From positions 1 to 11,549 of the forward strand of contig JBLHKE010000182.1 of NCBI GenBank assembly GCA_047619485.1: a DNA stretch of 11,549 nt. Direction: 5' to 3'. This document shows, in pieces, positions 1 through 9,644 of the stretch. This stretch comes from JBLHKE01 sp047619485. Its GTDB lineage: Bacteria; Verrucomicrobiota; Verrucomicrobiia; Verrucomicrobiales; DEV007. Position 1 is the stretch's first letter. Every line of letters begins with the position of its first letter. Under the pieces are notes generated by a model that saw only the letters and a list, made by a program, of their open reading frames with translations, was not told the origin of the DNA and searched no databases. A program made the position numbers and the translations under genes.

Positions 1-2195
<2,195 letters not shown>

Positions 2196-2201
2196 GTGTG
2201 G

Positions 2202-4088
2202 TTACTCCGATTTTGGGAGGCGCAGGGTGGTGACCGTTTCCATCGGCAAGGTGATGGTGTCGTCGCCCTTCGTGAGTGTGATGGTCTTCGAGTCGAACGA
2301 CTTTAGTTTGAACGTCGTCGCGGTGCCGAGCACCAGTCGCTCGCCGGTGTTGAGACGCACGAATCCGCTGGCTCTCTTCCTAGCTTCTGGATCGGGCGCC
2401 TTCAGCCAGATCGTGGGCATGCGGTTGTAGAGGAACTCGACCGTCGCATCGCCGTCAACCGCAGTCAGCATGTCGGATTGGAACGCTGGGGCGGTGAGGA
2501 GCATTGGAGTTGTGGTGGCGATGCTGGCGATTTGGTCGGGCTCGAGTTTGGTGTCAGCGGGGAAGGGGGCGAGTTCTCCGCCTTCTTGCCAGATAGCTCC
2601 GATCGGGAGCGCGGCGAGTTCGAGTTTTTCCAGTAGTGTGTGAGGGCTGGCGCCGGGCTCGCCGGGGCGCGCGAGCATCGTTGAGCCGTCTTGCAGCAAG
2701 ATCCAGAAACGGACGAGATCGATCGCCGCCTCGTCGGGTTCGAGGGCGTGGTTTTCGGCCGGCGTGCGAAGCTGGACTAATTCGTTGCGGGGGAAGGCAA
2801 TCTGCCCACAGAAGGCACCGATGGGGGTTGCCATGACGCGATCGCCCTCTAGTTCAAAATCATCGCAGATCAGTCGCTCGCCGGTGACGAAGTCGAGGCT
2901 GTGGGCTCTTTCAGCTCCGCCGGCGTCGAGTGTTTCCGGCACGGAGAAGACGATGTCATCGATGGTGACATCCTCGTCGATGTCGATATTTGGGATGATC
3001 TGGACCTGGTGGATGGGGACGTTGCTGCGCAGGCCGAGGAACTCGTGGGGGCCGCTCTCAGTGGTGACACTCGCGATGCGGTGCCCCGAGGCGTCGAAAG
3101 CGACCAGCGTGGTGCCGCCCTCTTGGACGATGGCGGTGTAGAGGCCAACATGGGTGACTCCGGCGAGTTCGTGTTCGTTCCCCGGGACGCAGAAGGTGAG
3201 TGTGACGATGCCTTTATAGAGCGGATCGTGCGTGGCACCTGATTGCTCGCCCGAGCGGCCCGAGACGGTGAAGTCATTGACTGAAAAGAAGGATCCATCG
3301 ATCGAGGTGCTGATCAGGAGGCCGTCACGGATGAATCGGCGTGAAATATCCTGCCCTGCGCGCAGCGGGTCGCCCTTGGAGTCGGTCTCGAAGTCGATGC
3401 GCTCACAGTCGGGCGGGAACAATAGATCGAGGTCTTTGCGGATCGGTTCGGTGGTGGCGATGATCGGTGTGTTGCCGCGCTTGCCGAGGGGAGGGGCTTT
3501 GCGGATCGCGCGCACCTTGGCGCGGTTGAGCTGGACGGCGACCCCGCGATAGGTGCTAGCGGTCTGCCACTCGCCGATGTCGCCTTTGGTGGTCTCCGAC
3601 CCGACGACGATTTCATCATAGGAGAGATGGTGGATACCGGCGCTGACGGGAATCGCTTCGAGTGCTGTCGCGAGCCGGGAGCGCGTCTCGGGAATCAATA
3701 CCTCCCTGAAGATGTCTTCAATGAAAGGGCGGAAGCCTGCTCCGCCGCCGACGAGGGTGCGTAGTGCCTGCTCGCGTTGTCCAAACCCGTCAGCGTTCAA
3801 CTGGCCGATCGCCTCCTGGATGGATCGGAGCTGTTTGAGCGCCGGCAGTTTTGAAAAGCGGATCGCAGTCGGGTAGTCCAGACGGAGTTTCGCAGCGGAC
3901 GTCTCACCGGAGATTCCGAGGATCGTTTCACGGAATTCGAACTGGTAGTCCGCAGTGAGATTGAGCCGCAGGATTGAGCCATCGCGGAACTCCACCAGGC
4001 GCTCACATGCGGCATCGTCTGGGTCAGCAGCGCTGATAGCCATGGTAAAGAGCAGCAGCCCGAAGGCGATGGTCGCGCGAATCCCCAT
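2202..4088 (-). CDS. Secreted protein of unknown function with HEAT-like, jelly-roll-like and beta-strand repeat regions
   Basis: I do not recognise a named gene. The 628-residue product begins with a signal peptide (MGIRATIAFGLLLFTMAISA, cleavage likely near residue 20), so it should be exported. Residues about 90-147 resemble a single HEAT-type segment common in PVC-group proteins (QLNADGFGQREQAL, then a second helix pair). Residues about 222-385 look like an all-beta jelly-roll domain: GLLISTSIDGSFFSVNDFTV, then LVAFDASGHRIASVTT, ending VTIDDIVFSV, a 'DDI.F' ending frequent in extracellular beta-sandwich domains. Short strand-turn-strand motifs recur at 31-42 (LVEFRDGSILRL), 398-406 (LDFVTGERL), 462-472 (WILLQDGSTML) and 576-587 (FVRLNTGERLVL), suggesting degenerate beta repeats around the globular parts. 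Cysteines are few. No catalytic motif is visible; binding or scaffolding is only a guess. The ATG at 4088 is kept because the signal peptide starts there, although it has no Shine-Dalgarno. It is the first gene of a unit with uvrA, which is odd company for an exported protein. Confidence 0.85.
   Translation of the reverse strand: MGIRATIAFGLLLFTMAISAADPDDAACERLVEFRDGSILRLNLTADYQFEFRETILGISGETSAAKLRLDYPTAIRFSKLPALKQLRSIQEAIGQLNADGFGQREQALRTLVGGGAGFRPFIEDIFREVLIPETRSRLATALEAIPVSAGIHHLSYDEIVVGSETTKGDIGEWQTASTYRGVAVQLNRAKVRAIRKAPPLGKRGNTPIIATTEPIRKDLDLLFPPDCERIDFETDSKGDPLRAGQDISRRFIRDGLLISTSIDGSFFSVNDFTVSGRSGEQSGATHDPLYKGIVTLTFCVPGNEHELAGVTHVGLYTAIVQEGGTTLVAFDASGHRIASVTTESGPHEFLGLRSNVPIHQVQIIPNIDIDEDVTIDDIVFSVPETLDAGGAERAHSLDFVTGERLICDDFELEGDRVMATPIGAFCGQIAFPRNELVQLRTPAENHALEPDEAAIDLVRFWILLQDGSTMLARPGEPGASPHTLLEKLELAALPIGAIWQEGGELAPFPADTKLEPDQIASIATTTPMLLTAPAFQSDMLTAVDGDATVEFLYNRMPTIWLKAPDPEARKRASGFVRLNTGERLVLGTATTFKLKSFDSKTITLTKGDDTITLPMETVTTLRLPKSE
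2205..2208 (-). promoter_or_regulatory. Ribosome binding site of uvrA
   Basis: The minus strand reads GGAG, then 9 nt, then GTG. The motif sits inside the last codons of the upstream gene, so ribosomes ending on that gene could restart on uvrA. It is the only clear Shine-Dalgarno-like site in front of a gene in this window and it decides the GTG start. Confidence 0.55.
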
Positions 4089-4296
4089 CGACTGTTTACA
4101 AATGCGTTGCGTGGGAGTTTATCATCTGAGGAGAATCAAAGTTGAGCCTCGGCAATTGTCAACGAAAGCCGGGGTCGGCTGGCAGTTTCCCAGTTCTCAG
4201 TCCATTCAGATTCTTCCGGTTTACAATGCAGGTATTCCCCGTTAATTTCGCGCTCCCTTGCGCCTCAATCTTCCTAGTTTAAGCGCTTTTCCTGCT
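4089..4296. other. Divergent intergenic region between the minus unit and lepA
   Basis: About 208 bases separate the two oppositely directed units. Besides the minus-strand candidate promoter, the plus strand has TACAAT at 4222-4227, about 70 nt before the lepA ATG, without a good -35 at the right distance. A reading frame can be opened at TTG 4258 in frame with lepA, but the 13 extra residues do not fit the family. An 8-bp palindrome AAGCGCTT lies at 4281-4288, close to the lepA start. No small gene or RNA is evident. Confidence 0.5.
4134..4162 (-). promoter_or_regulatory. Candidate sigma-70 type promoter for the secreted protein-uvrA unit
   Basis: On the minus strand there is a perfect TTGACA (4162-4157), a 17-nt spacer and a poor -10 hexamer TTGATT (4139-4134); an alternative -10 GATTCT lies two bases further on. 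This is about 45 nt in front of the ATG at 4088. A 5-bp inverted repeat, GTTGA (4141-4145) and TCAAC (4159-4163), overlaps the -35 and could be an operator. I see no convincing LexA-type box here. The -10 is weak, so this stays a candidate. Confidence 0.35.
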
Positions 4297-6096
4297 ATGT
4301 CTGCCGAACTCACCCGTAATTTCTCGATCATCGCCCACATCGATCACGGGAAAACCACGCTTTCCGACCGTCTTCTGGAGACAACCAAGACGGTCGCGCA
4401 GCGCGAGCAGAAGGCGCAATTGCTCGATTCCATGGATCTGGAGAGGGAGCGGGGGATCACGATCAAATCCCACCCGGTGACCATGTCCTACACGGCCAAA
4501 GATGGGAAGACCTACCAGCTGAACCTCTTGGACACACCGGGCCACGTGGATTTCTCGTATGAAGTATCGCGCAGCCTGGCTGCCTGTGAGGGTGCAATCC
4601 TGATTGTAGACGCCGCCCAGGGCGTCGAGGCACAGACCGTTGCCAATCTGCATCTAGCGAACGAACAGAATCTGAAGATCATTCCGGTGATCAACAAGAT
4701 CGACCTGCCGAATGCCGATCTGGACATGGCTCACAAGCAACTGGAGGACATCTTGGCGATCCCGGCTGAGGAGGCGATCCCTGCCAGCGCCAAAAACGGC
4801 ATCGGTATCGAGGACATTCTCGAGGCGGTGGTCGAGCGCGTGCCACCTCCGACCGAGATGGGAGACGGATTTCTGCGCGCATCGGTGTTTGATTCTCTCT
4901 ACGATGCCTTTCGAGGTGTGGTCTCCTACGTCCGCGTCTTCTCCGGCGAGATGAAGCGCGGCACGCAGATCAAGATGATGAGCACCGGGAAGACCTACGA
5001 GGTGAAGGAGGTTGGTGTGTTCACTCCGAAACAGCAGAAGCGGGACGTGCTGGTGAGCGGCGACGTTGGCTACATCGTGGCGAACATGAAGACCTCCCAG
5101 GAGGTGAAGATCGGTGACACCATCACCGAGAGTCGCAATCCCTGCCCGGAACCGCTGCCCGGCTATAAAGATATCCAGCCGATGGTGTTCAGTGGGATCT
5201 ATCCGGTGAGCACCGATGACTTTGAGCAATTGAAGGTGGCGATGGGCAAGCTACAGATCAACGACGCGGCTTTCCAGTATTCCGCTGAGAGCTCGGTTGC
5301 GTTGGGCTTTGGTTTCCGCTGTGGATTCCTCGGGCTGTTGCACATGGAGATCATCCAAGAGCGCCTGCGCCGTGAGTACGAGATGGACGTCATTTCGACC
5401 TATCCGGGTGTTATCTACAAGGTCACTAAGACCAATAAGGAGGTCATTGAGGTGGACAACCCGAGTTTCCTTCCTGAGCCACCAGAAATCGAGGTGATTG
5501 AGGAACCGATGGTGCGCGCCTTCCTGATGACGCCTAACAATTATCTCAGTGAGCTGATTAAACTAGTGATGGAGAAGCGCGGTCAGATGGAGAACACCGA
5601 GACGCTGGACGAGCGTCGCGTGATGCTAACCTGCGTGTTGCCTCTCAATGAAATTCTCGTCGACTTCAATGACAAGCTGAAGAGCATGACACGCGGATAC
5701 GCGTCGATGGACTACGAGCATGCCGGCTACCAGCCGGCGCACTTGGTGAAGATGGACATGCTGATCAACGACGAACCGGTGGACGCCTTCTCGACCATCG
5801 TGCACCGCGACAAGGCGGTTGCGCGCGGTCGCGACCTAGCGGCGAAGTTGAAAGAGGTGATACCGAGACAGTTGTTCCGCGTCGCGATCCAAGCGGCGAT
5901 CGGTGGCAACGTCATCGCCCGCGAGACCATCACCGCAATGCGCAAGGACGTGACCGCGAAGTGTTACGGAGGTGATATTTCTCGTAAACGCAAACTCTTG
6001 GAGAAGCAGAAAGCGGGTAAGAAGAAGATGAAGGCGATCGGTAAGATCAACATTCCACAAGAAGCCTTCATCAAGGTTCTCAAGAGTTCGAACTAA
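4297..6096 (+). CDS. lepA: LepA, elongation factor 4 (translational GTPase)
   Basis: Ribosome-associated GTPase related to EF-G, proposed to act on stalled or badly translocated ribosomes and in ribosome biogenesis; cytoplasm and inner membrane. The 599-residue product has the usual length of the family. G motifs are all present: G1 AHIDHGKTT (13-21), G2 RERGIT (50-55), G3 DTPGH (79-83) with the catalytic His, G4 NKID (133-136), G5 SAK (164-166). The EF-G-like domains follow, and the lysine/arginine-rich C-terminal tail specific to LepA begins at RKRKLL (563-568) and continues through KAGKKKMKAIGK. ATG 4297 is chosen over an in-frame TTG at 4258 because MSAELTRNFSIIAHIDHGKTT aligns with the normal LepA start. 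No Shine-Dalgarno is seen. It opens a likely four-gene unit and is followed after 37 nt by lepB. Nothing appears broken. Confidence 0.98.
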   Translation: MSAELTRNFSIIAHIDHGKTTLSDRLLETTKTVAQREQKAQLLDSMDLERERGITIKSHPVTMSYTAKDGKTYQLNLLDTPGHVDFSYEVSRSLAACEGAILIVDAAQGVEAQTVANLHLANEQNLKIIPVINKIDLPNADLDMAHKQLEDILAIPAEEAIPASAKNGIGIEDILEAVVERVPPPTEMGDGFLRASVFDSLYDAFRGVVSYVRVFSGEMKRGTQIKMMSTGKTYEVKEVGVFTPKQQKRDVLVSGDVGYIVANMKTSQEVKIGDTITESRNPCPEPLPGYKDIQPMVFSGIYPVSTDDFEQLKVAMGKLQINDAAFQYSAESSVALGFGFRCGFLGLLHMEIIQERLRREYEMDVISTYPGVIYKVTKTNKEVIEVDNPSFLPEPPEIEVIEEPMVRAFLMTPNNYLSELIKLVMEKRGQMENTETLDERRVMLTCVLPLNEILVDFNDKLKSMTRGYASMDYEHAGYQPAHLVKMDMLINDEPVDAFSTIVHRDKAVARGRDLAAKLKEVIPRQLFRVAIQAAIGGNVIARETITAMRKDVTAKCYGGDISRKRKLLEKQKAGKKKMKAIGKINIPQEAFIKVLKSSN

Positions 6097-6108
6097 GGAC
6101 GAAAGTCC
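6097..6108 (+). other. Small hairpin with GAAA tetraloop abutting the lepA stop codon
   Basis: GGAC GAAA GTCC begins at the base after the lepA TAA and would form a 4-bp stem closed by a GNRA-type loop. There is no T-run behind it, so it is not a terminator. It could affect ribosome release or restart on lepB, or be chance. Confidence 0.3.
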
Positions 6109-6133
6109 CAGCAGCCACCCAAAATTTTCAGTC

Positions 6134-7324
6134 GTGTTCCAACCGAAACATATCAAGCAGGCAAAACTCCTTCGCAAAGGGGTTAAGAAATTCCTCCACT
6201 ATAAGCGCGACCTGATCCCTGAGGAGAAGTTGGCTGATATCGAGAAGGTGGCAACCGAGTTCGATGAGGCCGTCGCGTCGAAGAACAAGGCGGAGATCGA
6301 GAAAGTGGCCAAGCGCCTGACAGGCACTTGCGAGAAAGCAGTGCCCGCCGCCTCGAACGCTGGATTGCGCGAGAATTTGGAGGTGATCTTTGTGGCGGTG
6401 GTCATCGCGGTCGGGATCCGCGCCTACGTGCTGCAACCGTTTAAAATCCCGACCGGATCGATGCAGCCGACGCTAAACGGGATTATCGCCTATCCTCAAA
6501 GCGAGACGGAATACACGGAAGAAAAACCGGGGCTGCCCGGGAAGGTTTGGGCCTCAGCTTTTGCAGGGCGAAAATACGTGAACGAGGTGATGGAGGAGGA
6601 CAAGGAACTGGTGGCGGTGACCACGGGGACAAAGTTGAAATTTTTCCCCTACACGACATTCTTTTTCAGGGACGGCACGAAGCGCACGATCAAACTGCCG
6701 CTAGCGACTTTGAGGAATCCCGCTGGTGCGAAGGGCACCGGGTTCGGATTTAATTTCACCTTCGAGTACGAGCGCAAGCGACAGAGCAGAAGGCCATTCA
6801 ACGCTGGCAATACGAATGTCGAGCCACTCAGGTTACCGAAGGGGAAGGTCATCGCCCGCGGCTATGTCGACACGGGTGATCAGGTGCTGGTCGATAAAAT
6901 TTCTTACCACTTCCGCCAACCGAAGCGCGGCGAAGTGTTCGTTTTCTCCACGAAGAACATCGAGGGGATCAAAGTGCCGGAAGAGCAGGGCTCGCAACAC
7001 TACATCAAGCGTCTCGTCGGTGTCCCGGAGGACAAGCTAGAGGTGCGCGACGGGCAGTTGTTCGTGAATGGCAAGCGAGCTGAGGAATCGGGCATGGGTA
7101 AGGTGATGGACACCTATCCGAAGACACATCCGAAAACGCACTCGGGCTACGGTGGGGCGCATCGTTTCGATCTCACCGGCAAACGTGAGTATATCGCGAT
7201 GGGCGACAACAGTTCCAACAGTGCAGACAGCCGCACCTGGGGCACCGTCCCCGAGGTCAACGTGGTCGGTCCCGCGTTTGTGGTCTACTGGCCCTTCGCA
7301 CACCACTGGGGGCGCATCCGCTAA
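6134..7324 (+). CDS. lepB: Signal peptidase I (long form)
   Basis: Membrane-bound serine protease with a Ser/Lys dyad that cuts signal peptides from exported proteins on the outer face of the inner membrane. At 396 residues it is longer than typical bacterial forms. Order: a basic, helix-rich cytoplasmic N-terminus (about 1-80, KLLRKGVKKFLHYKRDL then a Glu/Lys-rich stretch); one hydrophobic segment (about 82-98); box B PTGSMQPTL with Ser109 as nucleophile; an insertion of about 120 residues (117-236); box C-like RGEVFVFS (265-272); box D HYIKRLVGVPEDKLEV with Lys292 as general base; box E GDNSSNSADSR (357-367) and GPAFVVYWPF near the end. The GTG at 6134 is the only plausible start after the previous stop and has no clear Shine-Dalgarno. 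It lies between lepA and a membrane-protein gene in a tight unit. Its exported substrates could include both secreted proteins encoded here. Confidence 0.95.
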   Translation: MFQPKHIKQAKLLRKGVKKFLHYKRDLIPEEKLADIEKVATEFDEAVASKNKAEIEKVAKRLTGTCEKAVPAASNAGLRENLEVIFVAVVIAVGIRAYVLQPFKIPTGSMQPTLNGIIAYPQSETEYTEEKPGLPGKVWASAFAGRKYVNEVMEEDKELVAVTTGTKLKFFPYTTFFFRDGTKRTIKLPLATLRNPAGAKGTGFGFNFTFEYERKRQSRRPFNAGNTNVEPLRLPKGKVIARGYVDTGDQVLVDKISYHFRQPKRGEVFVFSTKNIEGIKVPEEQGSQHYIKRLVGVPEDKLEVRDGQLFVNGKRAEESGMGKVMDTYPKTHPKTHSGYGGAHRFDLTGKREYIAMGDNSSNSADSRTWGTVPEVNVVGPAFVVYWPFAHHWGRIR

Positions 7325-7336
7325 ACTCCGACTCCG

Positions 7337-8269
7337 ATGCTCACGACGCTGATGTGGCTTGGCGGAGTTTTTCTGGGGTACGCGATCTTCATGTCGCAGA
7401 CCCCACTACGTAGCTATTTCTCTGATGCCTTCGGCCTCGTCCGGGAGCGTGGCAACGCGCACGTTTGGTTGCTCGCCGGGATGTTGTCTCTCGCTGGTGC
7501 CAGTTTGGATCTCTGGCGACACTATGACGGCGGAGAGGTTTTCACCTGGGGCGCGGCGCTCACTTCTCCTGAGTTGCCCGCAATAGCGAAGCAGCTACCG
7601 GCGCGTGGTGCGCGTGGTCTCGGCGATCTTTTTAGCACGGTCGCCAGTGGTGGTTCGCGCGAGATCGGTGGGGGTGCCCGCGGGGTCATGGTCGGCTGGC
7701 TGGGTGCGCTGCTCCTCGCGGCTGCGGCCTTGGTCTTACAGTATTATTCGCTCCTGTTTCTCTATGTGCGGATTTCGAGTCCCTCGAAAAAGATTCGTCT
7801 GGGGAAGCTGCTCGAGCTAGCGCTGCGGCGATTCGGGCGCACATGGCCACTGTTACCGATCTGCTGGATCGTCTGGGCGATGCCGTTTGTCGGCGGGATT
7901 TCAGTAATGGTCTTGCCTTGGTGGTGGATTGGTATCGCCAGTTTCTTCATCGTGTTCGCCTTTCTGCAGGTAGGCGTCCTTTCCGGGGAGCGAGATCTGA
8001 AAGAGGCTGTGGGGTTCAATTTCGCCTGCTGGCGGAGCGGTGGCTTGGCTGCGGGCTGGTTTATGGTGATCGCGCTGGTGAACCTGTGCGTGTTCGCGCT
8101 CGCTGAGGTGACGGTCGAGCGCTCGATCGCGGCCGGGTCGTTCCCGGGCATCGCCCTGAAGTTGGCGTTTGTATTCGGGCGTGCCTTCATTTTAGTGTGG
8201 ATTCTGGGTGCTTGGTTGCTGATGTTCTGTGATCAATTCATCGGACCCAGAAAGCCACGTCCAAAATAG
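7337..8269 (+). CDS. Multi-pass membrane protein of unknown function
   Basis: I do not recognise the family. The 310-residue product shows hydrophobic stretches at about 2-19, 43-58, 117-146, 170-214 (probably two passes, interrupted by PFVGG), 237-257 and 273-297, giving roughly six or seven membrane passes. A hydrophilic region with several Gly/Arg (about 84-116) separates the second and third. The C-terminus is basic (GPRKPRPK), which suggests it stays in the cytoplasm. Aromatic clusters (LPWWWIG at 193-199, WIVWAMPF at 177-184) stand out, but there is no transporter or enzyme motif. The ATG starts 12 nt after the lepB stop and the gene ends 17 nt before the synthase gene, so it is surely cotranscribed with both; this context hints at a membrane or lipid role but does not show it. 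No Shine-Dalgarno is visible; the leader is pyrimidine-rich. Confidence 0.85.
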   Translation: MLTTLMWLGGVFLGYAIFMSQTPLRSYFSDAFGLVRERGNAHVWLLAGMLSLAGASLDLWRHYDGGEVFTWGAALTSPELPAIAKQLPARGARGLGDLFSTVASGGSREIGGGARGVMVGWLGALLLAAAALVLQYYSLLFLYVRISSPSKKIRLGKLLELALRRFGRTWPLLPICWIVWAMPFVGGISVMVLPWWWIGIASFFIVFAFLQVGVLSGERDLKEAVGFNFACWRSGGLAAGWFMVIALVNLCVFALAEVTVERSIAAGSFPGIALKLAFVFGRAFILVWILGAWLLMFCDQFIGPRKPRPK

Positions 8270-8286
8270 ACTCTCGATCCCAACTC

Positions 8287-9135
8287 ATGACTGAAGCCTC
8301 AGCTCCACAATCCGAAGACGCCGCCTCCATCACGAAGAAGAGCAAGTCGAATCTAGCGTTCGCCTTCGTCTGCATCCCCAAGGATCGCCGTGCGGACATG
8401 GTCACTTTTTACGCCTACTGCCGCCTGGTTGACGACATCGCTGACGATACCGAATTGCCGGTCGAGGAAAAACGTCGCCAGCTAGACGCGTGGCGGCAGG
8501 GGCTCCTCCACGGCTTCGACAAACCGACCTCAGTCCAGCAGGCAACGGTGGCGCTGTTTGAGAAATACAACATCGACCCGGAGCTGCCGATCGAACTGAT
8601 CGATGGCATGGAGATGGACCTAGTGACCAAACGGTATGAGACCTGGTCCGAGCTCAAGCTCTATTGCTACCGGGTCGCCAGCGTGGTTGGGATCGTCAGC
8701 CAGCGCATCGTCGGGTGCCGCCAGCCGGAGAGCGTGGAATACTGGGTCGCGCTCGGGTATGCACTGCAGATGGTGAATATCATGCGGGATGTGGGCAAAG
8801 ATTACGTCGATGATGATCGGATTTATCTACCTGCGGAAGAGATGGAGCGTTTCGGATACACCGAGGAGATGCTGGCGGCAGGGGTCGTCGACGAGAAGTT
8901 CGAGGCGCTGATGGAGTTTCAGTACCAGCGGGCGCAAGAGTTTTACCAGCTAGCCATCTCAAACATCACCGCACCTGATCGGGTTGCCTTGCGGGTCGGG
9001 GAAGCGATGCGGATGATCTATGCCGGTATCCTCGGCAACATGCGCCGCGACGGCTACCGGGTTTTCGATACAGATTACAAGCTGAGCAAGTTGCGGATGT
9101 TCGCGATTCTCGCCAACTGTCGACTAATGAGTTGA
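8287..9135 (+). CDS. Squalene/phytoene synthase family enzyme (possibly HpnD-like presqualene diphosphate synthase)
   Basis: Head-to-head prenyl transferase that joins two farnesyl or geranylgeranyl diphosphates, with Mg2+ held by two Asp motifs. The 282-residue product is of normal length. First Asp motif: YAYCRLVDDIADD (42-54). Conserved middle: LIDGMEMDL (104-112) and YCYRVASVVGIVS (126-138). Second Asp motif: NIMRDVGKDYVDDDRIYLP (164-182), with Asp168 and Asp172 in the DxxxD spacing. The C-terminal part, MRMIYAGILGNMRRDGYRVF, resembles HpnD and CrtB/CrtM proteins. The IDGMEMDL segment and the C-terminus lean toward HpnD (hopanoid or squalene precursor), but phytoene or diapophytoene synthase cannot be excluded because no hpnC, hpnE, desaturase or cyclase gene is next to it. 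The reaction is certain at class level only. It is the last gene of the plus unit, 17 nt after the membrane protein, with no clear Shine-Dalgarno. Confidence 0.9.
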   Translation: MTEASAPQSEDAASITKKSKSNLAFAFVCIPKDRRADMVTFYAYCRLVDDIADDTELPVEEKRRQLDAWRQGLLHGFDKPTSVQQATVALFEKYNIDPELPIELIDGMEMDLVTKRYETWSELKLYCYRVASVVGIVSQRIVGCRQPESVEYWVALGYALQMVNIMRDVGKDYVDDDRIYLPAEEMERFGYTEEMLAAGVVDEKFEALMEFQYQRAQEFYQLAISNITAPDRVALRVGEAMRMIYAGILGNMRRDGYRVFDTDYKLSKLRMFAILANCRLMS

Positions 9136-9147
9136 GCGCTCGCCCTC

Positions 9148-9210
9148 CGGCAACGAGAAATCCCCTGTCCCTCAAATGGGGTAGTTGACTCCGTCATTTT
9201 TTTGTTGCCG
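9148..9210 (+). terminator. Possible transcription end of the lepA-lepB unit
   Basis: Just after the synthase stop lie CGGCAAC (9148-9154) and its exact complement GTTGCCG (9204-9210), enclosing a smaller CCCC...GGGG pair (9162-9165 with 9178-9181) and a run of seven T (9197-9203). The T-run follows the inner structures and could serve as a Rho-independent end, but the inner stem is short and the loop long, so the call is weak. Confidence 0.35.
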
Positions 9211-9222
9211 TGTTTGTCTTGC

Positions 9223-9600
9223 CTAATGGTTCAGGCTCATGAACTCGATCAGCGTGGCGCAGATCGTTGCGTTCGCCGTCCTGTTTTCGCAGGCGTGAAA
9301 CTGGTCGATCTTGGAGAAGCCTGAAAACGTCGTCTCGCCGAATTCCAGGATCAGATCGTAGTCCGTCCTGTAGAGGTAAATTGACTGCTCGACGATCTGG
9401 AGCAATGAGGCTCCTTCCAGACTGCTCGATCACGCAGGTCGTTGTTCCCTCGTGGGTGAATTAACTCCGTAGAGGCGGTTGTCGATCGAATGCCAACGAT
9501 CTTCTTCTGACTCTCGGCATTGGCGACAAAGATTTTCACGGCCGTCGTTGAGGCGCGAAACGTCCTGCTCCAACTTAGGCGCGGTCAGATTGGTTTTGAT
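9223..9600 (-). pseudogene. Possible decayed gene of unknown family
   Basis: Read on the minus strand, one frame runs LTAPKLEQDVSRLNDGRE, continues through DRWHSIDNRLYGVN and is stopped by TGA at 9432-9430. It then goes on in the same frame with ASLLQIVEQSIYLY, LILEFGETTFSGFSKIDQF and ATICATLIEFMSLNH to a TAG at 9225-9223. Between the two good parts another frame reads FTHEGTTTCVIEQSGR, which would fit a pair of compensating frameshifts. There is no ATG, GTG or good TTG at the proper beginning. The composition looks protein-like (acidic/aliphatic/aromatic alternation, unlike nearby shadow frames), but I recognise no family and no domain. It could be a remnant, a short gene hit by sequencing indels, or chance. 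Confidence 0.28.
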
Positions 9601-9620
9601 ATGAATTATAATAGATTAGA

Positions 9621-9644
9621 AGATCGCCTATAAATCAGCGATCT
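9621..9644. repeat. Perfect 7-bp inverted repeat in an AT-rich patch
   Basis: AGATCGC (9621-9627), a 10-base AT-rich spacer, then GCGATCT (9638-9644). The arms are exact complements. It lies next to TATAAT-like sequence, so it could be an operator for a minus-strand promoter, or a hairpin; there is no T-run that would make it a terminator. Confidence 0.45.

Noticed and set aside
4140..4164. SOS (LexA) box in front of the uvrA unit
   Set aside because: Only a 5-bp inverted repeat GTTGA/TCAAC is present; it matches neither the enterobacterial nor the Gram-positive LexA consensus I know.
4258..4260. TTG as the start of lepA
   Set aside because: The 13 added residues do not fit LepA; ATG 4297 gives the normal 599-residue protein.
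4654..5229. 191-codon open frame antisense to lepA
   Set aside because: His/Leu/Arg-rich translation opposite invariant LepA sequence; a codon-bias shadow.
9239..9298. Short plus-strand frame MNSISVAQIVAFAVLFSQA as a small membrane peptide
   Set aside because: Only 19 codons, no ribosome binding site, and antisense to the more protein-like minus-strand remnant.
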